The notes beneath the pieces are model-generated. The model had not been told where the DNA came from. It saw only the letters and a program-made list of their open reading frames with translations, and made no database searches. This document shows, piece after piece, positions 43,653 through 56,400 of a DNA stretch of 64,000 bases; the first letter of the stretch is position 1; each line of letters begins with the position of its first letter. Made by a program: the position numbers and the translations under genes. The DNA is from Aphrocallistes beatrix (lineage: Eukaryota > Porifera > Hexactinellida > Sceptrulophora > Aphrocallistidae): positions 5,925,524 through 5,989,523 of the forward strand of contig OY725488.1 in NCBI GenBank assembly GCA_963281255.1, written 5' to 3'.

Positions 43653-44527
43653 GTGGAGAATTGTGTGTGTTTCCAGTTCGAGTGTTGACTTAGCTTTTAT
43701 TTTGTATGTATTGTATATGTTAATCTTACTAGCTGTTAGAAAGGTTTGCACTAAATATTTGTTCTAGGACAATTTTGCTTGTGGCTATTCAAAGATTATT
43801 CTAATCGAAAAATTCTCCCTCGATAGGATTAATAGATCCCACTAAGGGAATTATATATTTGCGTATGTAAGATAGTGTTTATAATTCGAGAACGTTTAAT
43901 TATATTTATGTTTTATGTCACTTCACGGGTCCAGTTGAATTTCTTGACTAAAAGCGCGAACAGCATCACTCACTTCATTGAGAATGAACAGAATTAGAGT
44001 AGCCATACTCATAAAATTTCTAGACTTAAATTATGTCACCTAATGCAATTAAACGCTTCAAACATTTTCCGGGAGATCTTATCAGTTTACATTTGTCGCA
44101 TAGAGACATCAACTGAGATGCTAGCTATTTGACATGTCTGCCTGATGCCAGGCTTCTCATTGTTCGCATCATCTGTAACTCGCACTGAATCCAATCAAGT
44201 TTATCTTAGCTTCTCATATGGCTTAATGCAATGCAATGCACTGCATAAAATGGTAGAATGTTTTTAATATTTACTGGTTATCTAATGACTCCATTGATAT
44301 TATGGCATAATGTGTTCTACTAAGAACTACAATTGTAGGCTTAGAGCTTTAGTGAAAGTCTGCATTGTCTAACCATTTGATTTATTAACTAGTCTCAAAA
44401 CTGCTGTGGTTATCCTCTACTACTGATTTCTATTAATATAACTAGCTAGCTCTGTTGTCCATTGCAATTACACTGATATACTCTTCTTTACAGTCAAGAA
44501 AGATTTTATAGTCATAATTATAATATT
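43653..44527. other. Spacer upstream of APP-like gene
   Basis: AT-rich, no repeat ends recognised. It should hold the SEFIR gene's 3' end and the promoter of the APP-like gene. Confidence 0.4.
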
Positions 44528-47500
44528 ATGAGCAGGAAATATCTTCAGGTAGGTAGACTGCTCAAGATTTCCATCTCCATCTTATTCCAATATGTTTTAT
44601 TACTGTTTCTTAGGTTATCCTCCTGTTGGGGATCTCCCTTGGTGAGTTGGTCTCAATTTTTGCATTGTTTGTTTGTATTGTTTATTTTAAACCTAATATG
44701 TCTCCATCTTCTCTAGTTTATTGTGAACTTCAATGTGATAATCCTGATTGGGTGAGAGATGGATATCTGGAAGATGAATGCTACAGTTGTCGAGATAGTT
44801 CAACAATAGAAGAATGGTGCAGTCCTGATTTGTAAGTTACTTTATTCTTTTTAACAGGATGTACACACCATAGCGTAGCAGCCTGTCCGGCAGTTTTCTC
44901 ATTGCTAGGTATGGCGAGTACCGGACCACTTTTTCAGTCCGGTATTGCCATGCATGTGAATGGCGAGACCACTTCTGGCCGGCGTGCTACGCCCCTGTAC
45001 GTACTAAGACATAGCCATTCTGACCACTAATATCCTCTCGCGCTGTCCAGAAATAAAAATAATTGAAAAAAGCGAGTCTGATTTTATTTGATTTATTTTG
45101 GGGGTTTGGATTCTCTGGCAAAATCATATTCACCTAATTTGGATAGTTCCGATATTTTCGTTTTTCAGACTTACACATTTCGGGAGGAATAAAATCCTGG
45201 AATGAAGTTAGTTACCCTGAAAGGAACATCGCTCTATTTCTACTTCTCTTCTCTAGATCTGAAGAGGAGGCTATTGCGTCTAGGGAATGCTGTAGTGATA
45301 GGCGGGGTGAGGATTTTGGGGATGACATCTATGATGAGTATGAAGATTTGGATGATTTCTCTGACTTGGATGATTTTTCAGACGATGAAGGAAGCGATAG
45401 TGATAGTGATGTAGAGGAATTTCCAGGCTCAGATCTAAATGATGATGAACAGGCAGGAACTATAACCAATGAGGAGACGGATATTCGGATGCCAGAGTAA
45501 GTGTTTGTTTAGTACGGGCTCAAATAATGTTAGAAACGATATAACCAACAGGAAAGGTTATTAACTTAATTAAACTGCTTTTATTCGGAAATTTTAGGCT
45601 TTTCAACATCTATAATATGATGAGATATATATATGATAATTTTTCACTCTCCGACCAAAGTTATTCATACATCCCAACATCCATTCAAATAGTAATATTT
45701 ATTATCTATTTATGAAACTCCTTGCGAAATTTCGCTCGCTCAGATTTGGTTTCTCTCCTTTTGTGAACTTTTTTTTTGTTCGAATATTTGCACTGATTAC
45801 TGACTAATTGTTATTGACGTGTAGAAATACCTTGGATAGGGGAGTGTATATATATTCCCTCCCCAAGGTATTCAAAAAAATGTTTAGTCCATTGATACAG
45901 GACTGTAGGAATTATGAGGGTACTCTTCTAATACAGACGCCAAACTACCTTGTCCGTACTGTTCTGTGGTCTCCACTCGTGCTTGTTATTTGTAAAACAT
46001 ATATTGCATAGAATTGCTCGTCAAAATACGTAAATACTAATTAGGTACATACTGCTAATTAGTAAGCACATAGCAGTGCGCATTCTGATGTAACGTACTA
46101 AGGCTTACCTTAATCTTTCTACGTAATTCATAATACTTTGTTAGCATCTTACATAATCATAAACCAGTTTCACTTTTCTAGAATTAGACCATATATGAAG
46201 TTCTATTAGTGATTGAACCATAATATTAGAGTGCAGATTGCGTATGTGATGATCTATCTTTGGTTAGTTTCTTTTGTACCGGTATAAACTATGACAATGA
46301 CATTAATTAATACTGTATCAATCGTATATTTTGTCATTGAAAACGAGTCTGGTTTATCCTTACTATTAAAACTCGATTATTGTTTGTTATTAATAATTTC
46401 TAAGTCAGATTATAAATATCACAATAGACGTCAGGTGCTTAAGCTAATTATTAAAACAATCCATTATTTCTATTGATCATCATCCTATTGCCATCCTACG
46501 CTAATAGACCAAGTTCCCTGGAAGACTATGACGACACCATCATACCGAACCCTCCTTCCCCTGTCGACTTTGCTGCCCCCTCTGGCTGCGGCATGGCGGA
46601 ATTGCTTGGGAACAATTACGTTGATCGCGTGGATGACGCCAAACTGCAATGCATGTCTGATTTGAAAGCAAACCTGGAGGGAGAATTTCGTTCTTTCATG
46701 GATCAGCTGACTGAGACGAAAGGCAACTTCCAGAACTTCCTAGATCAGCATTCTGATGAACTAACGGAAGAGGAACAGGAAGGTTTGTTAGAGATACTAT
46801 AGGGAACTAGTCACAGACCCGTTAATATGAACACAGGGAACGGTCAAATTTGTTCTTCAGAATTAATTTTAATCGGAGTGATTGAGATTTATTTTCCTCC
46901 ATTGGGGGGTGTAGTGTAGGGCGGTGCAGCGCTCTCTTACAATTTTCAAAGAGATAGCGCATTTAACATTTTCCTAATCCTAAATCCTCTCTATTTTCTT
47001 GAGTTGCCTTATTCCTTCGCAATATTATGTAGGAGCGGCAATCGCAAAACCTCCCCCCCCACATTTTGAGCACTACACCACTGATTGTATCCATACTTGT
47101 CACCCTCATACCAGCTAGGTCAATATCAAATCTCCATGTCGGACTCGGATGTGAGTCTAGTCCGCTTAAATACTGGCTTTAATTTAACTTTTCCATTAAG
47201 GTATTATAATACACGTAATAATATAGAGTAATTATGAATTTTTTCACAGAGATGCGCTCTCAGATTTCCGAGTACGACCAGCAGGTAGCCCAACGCTCCC
47301 AGCGCATGAGAGCTCAGCTGCAGAATCCGAACTGCTCCGAGTACACAAGCGCAGTGAGAGATGAATCACTGCTGCGCGCTAAGGACGAGTACGATAAACT
47401 GGAGGAGGCAGATCCCGACATCGCCTCCTCAGAGCTCCTCTGTCTGGAGGACTACTTGAGAAAACTGCGGACGTCTGTGGAAGAGTGCGAGTCTCAGATG

Positions 47501-48890
47501 CTTTCTCTGTTCCAGCAGCTCCTGGAGCCTCAAGACACGAATATTTTCTTTGACAAGATGTGTAGGAAGCCAGACCTAGAGCGAGTCAAGGAGATCGTTA
47601 ATCAGTGAGTTATCAAGACAGCAGTCAATAGTTTAATAGCGAGTAGCTTGATTAGCTAATAAGAAGTCGTACTCTAAGACAATAAGACTGAAATAGCTTT
47701 TCTCTTTCCTTTTAAAGCCATCTGCCAGCTCTTTTATTGCTCGCAGGAACATGTCTCTGCTTCTGTATCCATCTAATCATCTGATTAATATTTCTTATAA
47801 TCAGAGTTTGCAATGATGGTTGATTTCTATCCTGAAGAATACTCAGTATGTCTGTAGTTCAATATTAATCAATTCGCATTCATTGATTTCTGTCATCTGT
47901 ATTTAGATTCTTCAAAGAAATCAATTACGAAACCACCTACCCACAGCCTGTAGTTGAGCCTGAGCCTTACTTTGAGGGAGAAGATATTGATGAGGATGAG
48001 GATGAAGATGCTGATGATGTTGAGAAGAGGAGATACGAGATCAGCGAGGAGTTGGAGATGCTGCGACAGGAGATGGACCAGGCTGATTCTGAGAGAGATG
48101 AGATTCACCAGAAGCTTATGGCTGTGTCAGAGCAGCGTGTGCAGGTGGAGAATGAGCTGAATCAGCTGGGGGAGTCAGATAGTGAGGAGAAACAGAGACT
48201 AGAACATCAACATGAGAACTTGTTAGCGAAAGAAGATAAACTGAGGTTAGAGCTGGAGAACATTCATGATCTCTTGGATGATATCCAAGCTGAGATGCAA
48301 ACCTTGTTAGTTGAGGAAATTCAGCTGGAGACACAACGTAAGCCCAAACCTTTGCTATAGACATTTATATTATTTAGCATCATGCTTTAATTGTTATATT
48401 TATAGTTGGCATTCTCCCTGGTCAAAATACCGACCCTGTGCCTACGAAAGACAATTTTGATTCAATTGAAGACTTTAATGACCATCTTGGACCTGGACCA
48501 GTCATTCCGGATCATGACATTTTTGTTGATGGAGACGAAAAAGAACAGGATAAGGAGAAGGAGAAGGGTGGTGATGGATACCTTGGAGTGTATGGAGAGA
48601 TTATCTACGAAGAGCCCGATTACAAGCAACCATCTGACGCAAAGCACCAGGGACACATACAAAATTACGCAATCGGTATCGTGTTGTTCATCCTTGTAAT
48701 GGTTTGCATCTTGACCCTGGCAGTGTGCATTCCAATCGTAGTGATAATGAGCAAGAAGAAGAACAAGAAAGTCCCTTACGACAAGGCCAGTCTCTCAGAG
48801 AGTGACCTAGCTGTCCAGCTGAAGCAGACCGGATTCGAGAACCCAATCTATAAGTTCTATTCGGAGAACAGTTGTAAGGAGGACAACTAA
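44528..48890 (+). CDS. APP: Amyloid-precursor-protein-like type I membrane protein (8 exons)
   Basis: Spliced by me: 44528-44548, 44614-44641, 44717-44831, 45257-45496, 46508-46782, 47250-47604, 47907-48337 and 48406-48890. All junctions are GT-AG with agreeing phases, giving 649 residues. Order: signal peptide (LQVILLLGISLVYC); a short cysteine-rich head (six Cys to ~70); a long Asp/Glu/Ser acidic stretch; a helical E2-like region with KANLEGEFRSFMDQLTETKG and QISEYDQQVAQRSQRMRAQL; a second acidic/coiled-coil block; one membrane span (IGIVLFILVMVCILTLAVCI) followed by KKKNKK; and a cytoplasmic tail with GFENPIYKF. The tail motif corresponds to GYENPTYKF of animal APP/APLP, the NPxY site for Fe65/X11/Dab-type PTB adaptors. 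Membrane span, basic stop, acidic domain and length also fit. The E1 growth-factor-like domain is very reduced and no Kunitz domain is present. Orthology rests mainly on tail plus architecture. Confidence 0.75.
44870..45005. mobile_element. MITE-like palindrome in APP-like intron 3
   Basis: Inverted ends catagcgtagcagcctgtccgg and ccggcgtgctacgcccctg, with an internal mirrored pair ccggaccactttttcagtccgg. No target duplication identified. Confidence 0.5.
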
Positions 48891-50478
48891 TTGCTTCAGC
48901 CCCCATTTTATTTACAACTAATTTCTAATTGTAACTGATTCTACCCTTTTGATGAATTCTACATGATAGTTAGTTCAGGGCATTGTTTCCTATTTTACTG
49001 TGTATCAGTGGATGCATTTTATTGTATGATTAATTTGATACACACATATCCTCCCCGTACCATCTACGTATATACTTGTAGGTGTAGGAAGCAAGTTTTT
49101 ATTTTTTCTTGTTTAGTAATACATGTACACTGCTGAATTATCATTATAAATTAATTTTACTACATACTGATTTGTTCGAGATTACATTAACACATTCCTG
49201 CGTTGCTAAGAGAAAGATAATTTTAACAATCTCGAATTGTAGTTGCATGCCACTAACGAATGGTGTCCTTTTGTAGGAAATGGTAAGACCATTTTTAATT
49301 CACACAATATAGGCGCTAGGTTCTGATCGCTGGTGGGCATATTGCTGAATTTTGCTTAGCCGGTTGGGTCCGCTTTTGTATTAGTCTAGGCTGAACAATT
49401 CTGGGTCACTAAACCAGGGTGGGCACGTGCTCACCTAAAATGATTCTAGTTGCGCCTACGCACACTTAACTCAGTCCAATCTTCTAAATATAGGTGTTAT
49501 TGTTTGGAGCAAATTGCTGTCCAAACGAGTAGTTACTCCATAATTATAGAACAATCTAGAAGGCAAATTAAGTGTATTATCAGTGAATAGTAAGTTGCTT
49601 ATCGCACATCCACACCTGTTCTGATAAAACGGCACTTATGATCATATAACGTACGTAGTGTCTGTCTATGTTGCAGTGTGGAATATTTTTGCACACACGC
49701 CACAGGTTTTTAAGTGCTACATTAGAAATCCCTTATGTCCACAGCTACTATATGCATAGTGCAGTAATTTGTATATCGTAATCTGTTGTGTTAAATCCAT
49801 ATATAATAATGGTTTCCAGCACATAATATTCTCAAAACACTGCACATACACAAGTTTAGATGAACTATCTGTCGGTAAATTACCTTTGGTAATTTACAGA
49901 TAGTTTGTAGGAGTATGTCTACAAGTCCAACTTAGTTGACTTCATTAAAGTTATAAATATAATATATTTATATAAATATATTTCCTTTTGTTCCCTAGAT
50001 AACGGAATTATCTGACGAATATAATTTGATAAGATCGTGGAAACCCCCGAAAAGTTAAAAATGTAGAAAAGTAATGCTTTTGCTGGGGAGTCAGGGGTTT
50101 TATTGATTTTGAAGCTCATTTTAAGATTGGTTTGATATTAACCGATAAATGAATAATATATTTGATTAGGCGGGTATAGTCTACATTTATTAATCCAGAA
50201 CTAACACCCATAAGACATTACCTTTTCTGTAATTGAATCTGACTTATACATGGGCGCCATTGCGCCACTAAAAAACTTGGAATTTGAATACTTATTATGT
50301 GTATTGGCCATAGAGCGCCAACTATTCTCTCCTGTTTAGTTCTCTCTTTTCACTCATCAAGGTTCCCAATTTACTTCTAACAATAATCTTAATTCTAGAA
50401 ATATTAGACTTTAGATTTCTCTTTATTCCTGGTCATCCACACATACGAGTATACAATTAATTCGTCTCAGTACACGTA
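48891..50478. other. Intergenic spacer APP-like to TOMM70
   Basis: About 1.6 kb, AT-rich. It contains a hairpin at 49863-49905 (aactatctgtcggtaaattacc / ggtaatttacagatagttt) and otherwise nothing I can name. The TOMM70 promoter should lie near its right edge. Confidence 0.5.
49863..49905. other. Hairpin with ~20-bp arms
   Basis: aactatctgt-cg-gtaaattacc, loop ttt, ggtaatttac-agatagttt. Two extra bases bulge in the left arm. It could be an old foldback element. No known RNA family recognised. Confidence 0.75.
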
Positions 50479-53400
50479 ATGAGCTCTAATGAGTCTGGGA
50501 GTGGATTCAACTGGAAATTGGTGCTAGCGGTTGGTGCTCCAATAGCTATCAGCCTCGCAGCCGCAGTAACGATCTATGTCCTCTACTCGAGGAAAAAACG
50601 AGGGAATAATTCTTCAGATATAGATACCTCAGAGGGGAGTAAGAAGGAGAAGAAGCTAACGGAAGCTGTTCATCCGGAATCTCCAGCTGCTCCTGAAGTC
50701 AATGCAGAGGTAGCTTAGTTCATACATGTACTGACACGTCTGCTGAGTAACACGTTCTATTCGTTAGGAGGAAGCTGCTCTCAAACGCCTGATGGAAAAG
50801 AAGACGCAGGCAAACGTGAGTTTCAGAGAGAAAGATTTCGACAGAGCGATACACCTCTACACTGAGATACTGGACGAGTCTCCGGACATTCCAGCTCTGA
50901 GGCCTGACCTCGCCAAGATATACCACAACAGAGCTGTTACTTACGATAAACTGGTAAGGCACTCATTAGTTAAATGTTAACTGATGGTCTCAGCTGACTT
51001 ATTATTTTGAATTACTATTTATGGTATATGCCTTTCTTTAGAAAGGAGAGGGTGTCACTACCAAAATAATCGAAGATTGTACTCAAGGTCAGTTCCCTTC
51101 AAATTTAGACAAGCAAACCTAAATACTTTAACACATCGAGTAGGATTCTCAGTAAAATAAGCGATTTACTTTATTTTTATTTTTAGCCATAATCATTGAC
51201 CCGAAGTACTGCAAGGCTCGAATTAGAAGAGCTAAAGCCCATGAAATTAACGGCGATGCATTGTCTTGCTTGAAAGGTAGATTTAGTACAATGTCTTGTT
51301 CATTTTAAGTTAGGAGTGTATTTACTGGAAACTCGTACCAATTAGTAAAGTGAACTCTTACCACTACCAAAATGAAATGTACGATTTCCATAGCATTTTT
51401 GTTGAGACATCTGTAAGAACACAGCGAAAAGCAGGATTTTATGTTGACTTGGTACGAGTTGGTATGTGGTACGAGTTGACTGGCATTCTATTTACTCATT
51501 TGTTCGATTAGATTGGACAATAGTTGGGCTATTAGACCCCCAGCTAGCAGAGAAAGAACCTTCCTACCAAAGGGTAGATTCAATTGTGAGGGACAAAGCG
51601 ATTATAGTTGCAAACGAAGAGATGAAAGTAAGAAATATACACACTTTTTGAACGTAAATTTTGTTTCAATGCTTCTGACACTATAGCTTTTCCCAATTTA
51701 GACTCACGTAGTTCTTCTACCCTCAAAAGTCGCCGTGGAAGACTTTCTACATTTATTCAATGATCTAGGTATGTTATTTTATAACGTTACATTCTTGTGA
51801 AATTTGGTTATATTTCCCTGAGCGATATAAATTGGTCATTTTCTTGTGATTCTTTGCTTATTGTATTAATAGAAAAAATTTTATATTTGTTTTATTTGAA
51901 AGAATGTTAATATTTCAGAAATTTTGAAATAAAAGATTGTTAAATTAAAATTTTTGATCAAAAATATTACAGTGTAATGAGTGGTGTGTAAAATGTAGTA
52001 CAACAATCAATGTATTGATTAATTAAGTGAAGATGAGAGTAGGCTGGTTAGCAGGACAGTATTTGAGTGTGTGTGCATCATCCCCAGTAGCTCCGCATTG
52101 AGGACACACCGTCTGTCTCAAGAAGGGGCAGACTGCTCGACCGGATGCGTCTCTTAGCCGGTGAGACCTTTGTAGAGAGAGAGGTCGCTTGCTCTTCTGA
52201 CAGAACACACAAAACCTGACTCGAGAGTACTGTCACTGTTGAGAGTAGCTCTCTGTCTCTGAACTTCCAGTTTGTACTGGATGGAGTCGGGTAGGTTGGA
52301 GAGAGGAGAAGATGGAGCTTCTGAGGATTCTGTTAGTATCTCCTCTTCTTGAGGTTGTGAGGTTAGGTGTGAAGTGGGTAGAAAGGGAGTAGCGAGTGGG
52401 TTGAGAGAGGAGAGAGGTTGGATGGATTGAGTCGAGCTGGTAATGATATCAGCTAGTCCGAAGTAGTTGTTGAATGGAGAGTAGGATTACATGTGGACAG
52501 ACATTTTCAGTAGTGTTGTTGTTGTTGTTGTTGTTGTTGTTTGAATTGTATGAATTGTATTTAGATTGTTTCTTATTTCACACCTCACATTTTATACATA
52601 ACTCCTGTAACATGACACAATTTACATATTGGGATATCCAATGAAAACGTAAATGACTGTCAAGACACATGCAAATTTTTGTTAGATTTCCTTTGGCATT
52701 AATTAACTACTCAGTAACTACGTTCCATCTCCCATCCAGTGTTTTGGATTACGTACAAGCAAACTAATGGGATTCAATTTTAAACTTTAGGCGTACAGTT
52801 GGTTTTATTTCAGATTATCAATGATCATATCTAAGAGAGCGAATGCTATTATGTATTAATTAGGTATTGCTATAGGTTATTAATGGGATAATAAGTTAAG
52901 TTATTAATAGGATAATATAAATTTTTTTTTAAAATTTTGAACAAATTTCCATTTTGACCTCTACACCGTGATTAAAATTTATTTATGAACTTTGTTTAAC
53001 TTATTCAAATCATAAATCCTGAGTCACTTAATTAATAGGTAAACTGTACAACTTGCATATTCAATGTACTGTGTTGAACATAACATTTCGAAGTGTTGTT
53101 GCGTAGATTCGTGAGATTATTACACTCTGTATATAGTACCTACGTACGTACGTATATGGTTTAGATGTTCAGAATAGGGTATCTAATGGTGTAGATTTCA
53201 AAGAGATTTTTGAAGCTCTAGGATGAAATAATTTTTTTTTTTGTCTACAATAAATCTATAAAGTAAACTAATTTCGAAAATCTACTAGAACTATATTTCA
53301 ATTGATATCTAGAGGTTTTTGGTGAGATTTCGTTTCTTTTGATATTATAAATGAAAATTATTTTATAGAGTTATACTCGTCAGAAACCGATCTATTTGAC

Positions 53401-56400
53401 TTGTATTCAGAAGACAGAGGAGCTGAAGTTGCCACTGTCAAGGGGAATCTTGATACCACTCCACCCCCTAGCGAGTCCACTTTTAATTCCACAGAGAATG
53501 GAACCACACCTCTCAATGCAGATAACACATCTTCCATAGAGAATGACGTTACCCCAGAATCTAACTTTGATATTGAGAGAAATTCAGCCACACCCCCTCC
53601 TGACTCAACAACTAACACAGTTCTACCAACTGCGAATGGTTCAGTTGTGAATGGAGCTGATGAGCTAGATCTGCAGGCCGCATTACAGCTGGAGCCTTTC
53701 TGGCAGGCGGTTTCTCTCATTAAAAACCGGCAATATCATCGCATTGTTGAGTTCACCACACAAGCGATCGAAACTGGTAGGTTGATTCATTATTTTTCCA
53801 ATATTTTATCAGTTATTAATTTGTTTACTTGTCTACAGGATGTAGGGCATTTCACCCGTATGCGCTCATTATGAGGTCTACCTTTTATATAATTCTGTTT
53901 AAGAACCAAGAGGCTATAGAGGATGTTGACATGGTGCTGAAATGTACTGAGATTTCTCCTCAGGTAGACTGTCCGTATTGTACATATGTGTTATTACTCA
54001 ATAATTATATGTCTTCCTTTCTGCGTATTTGCAATTACTCTCCTTTGCCTCCTTGTGTAGTTGAGGATTAGCGCTCTGTTGAGGAAAGCCTGTGCTCTGG
54101 AAGCGCTGGAGAAATACGATAGTGCTCAAGAATATTTTCTGCAAGCACTTCAGATAGACCCGAACAACCACTCAATTTATCTCGTCAGATCTAAGGTCAA
54201 TACTCACAGTGCATTACGACACTCCTGAGTACTGGCGTTGAAATTAGTATTTTATTTAGTTCTATTCATCGGATGAACATCCTGATTATGACAAAGCTCT
54301 AAAGGATATTAATAAGTGTTTGGAGCTGCGTCCAAGCAACAACCTATCCGGGAGATGTTACTACGCCCTGCTCCGGTATAAACTAGCTTCAACCTCACAG
54401 TCAGTTGCTGATTTGGAGAAAGCTAAGAGGCACCTGAAGGAGACGATGAAGCAGTTCCCCAATAGATCCGAGCCGATCTCATTATATGTTCAGGTATTAT
54501 AACTGCGTATAACAAGCTGGATTCTATTAAACATGTAGTATAGTATTTATATTCTCAGTGGGTCAATCACATACTCATACACTCACTCTCAAATTTACAC
54601 AATTTTCAGGACATTATCTTTACATTTCACAATTCCACATTGCTAACTCAACCTGCGAATATATAGCTTTCTATTTCGCATTCATCTACTCCTCGTTTGA
54701 TTTTGAAATACCCTCCCAGGTTTCCCCAGTTTGTGCCCCATGAATTCGCCACCAGCCAATAGTCCACTCCATTATCGCTGCCCCACCCCACTATCTTGAT
54801 AGCGTGCCCCCCTACAGCCCTGCCGTACACGTGTCTGTACACTCCAGAGCGGTAGTGCAGGAAGTCGGAGTAGACCTGCATGCCTGCCTCCACAGAGCCG
54901 TACATGTAGATCTCCTTCTGGATCGCTTCCACATCTGCCTCCAGCTGGTACGCGCCGATGGATTTGTAGAAATACGGCTCCATGCTCTTGTTGCTCGGAC
55001 AGAACCCTCCGTACCAGTCGATGCGGCATGCTCCCGTGTATCCGAACATCTTGGTGAGGAATGGGTACCGATAGCAGTCACTCGTCACGACTCCGACACC
55101 CTGCAGGTACTCCCACGTGCTCAAGAGGTAGCCCCCGTTGCACCCATTACTCGCGGTGTCGCACGCTATCAGCTGCTGTGGAGACAGCTCTAGCAGCGCC
55201 CTCCCTCCGCTGCGGATACAGATCCTATCTCCCAGAGCCTCCACACCAGCAAACGCCCAGCATCCCCCACAGCGTCCCTGGTCCCGAATTTTCCCCACGC
55301 ACTCCGGCCACTTGTACCGGATGTCGAAGTGAGTCGGGATATCAACCTCTTGTGGGTAATCCTTTACGCGTCTCACCTCGAGGATTGAGCTAGAGTTCTC
55401 CGGGAGGAATGTTCCCGTTAGATGCCTTGCTTCCGCTAGTGTCATATCCTCAAACCCTTCGTTCACCCCAGCCACCCAATCCCTCTGAATAGTGTTTACT
55501 ATTGACACACTCTCGCTGCTTTTCAACACCACATGTTCCACATCTGAGTGCCATCGCATGAATGGGATACCTTCAACCCAGCTGCTCGGTATTAGCAGGA
55601 GTGTTAAAATTACTCCGAAGCTCTTAGTTTCCATCGAATTTTACTATCCTCATTGCTGTTACTCATATTTATCTCCTCACAACATACTAATGATAACTCG
55701 ATTGCCTATTCGTTTGCATGAGTTAATGATTATTTATGCACCCAATCAAGCACAACCCGTGTTCCACAGGTTTTCTCTCGCGATTTCATTGCTACAAATT
55801 CCGCTATAGATTTTCTATATCAACCCGATTACTTACTACTTGAAGCACTACATGTTGTTCTATCTCGTGAATTTTGTTTATATTTTTTGCTCGTTCGTTG
55901 AAAAATCAGCATACATATTTCCATGACTTCACACCATATCTCTAAATTAGATAATGATTGACGTTCAAGAGCTGAAAGAGGCTTCACAATATTTGGAGAA
56001 AGCGATCGCTATGGATCCAGATAACGGACTCTTCCATGTGTATCGAGCCCAGTGCAACATGAGCATGAAAGGTGCGAGCTTACAGAACTTTGGAATGGTG
56101 GATAATCCTCACATGAAAGAGGCTATGAAATTGGCACTCGAGGAGCTGGAGTATGCCATCAAGATAGACGGCCAGTGTGGTGTTGCTATGGAAGTTCTCT
56201 CGACTATGTATTCACAGATGTAAGTTCTGTGTAGAATTAACACTACCAAAACTTTTTGGATGTTACAGGATTTGTATGAACTAACTTATTTTTAAATACA
56301 TTGTACAATTTGATTCCTGAAAAAGTTATGTTGTTTTCTTTTAGCGGAGAATTGGACCGAGCTCTCGAATTCCTCGATATGGCCATAAAGTATACTCGCA

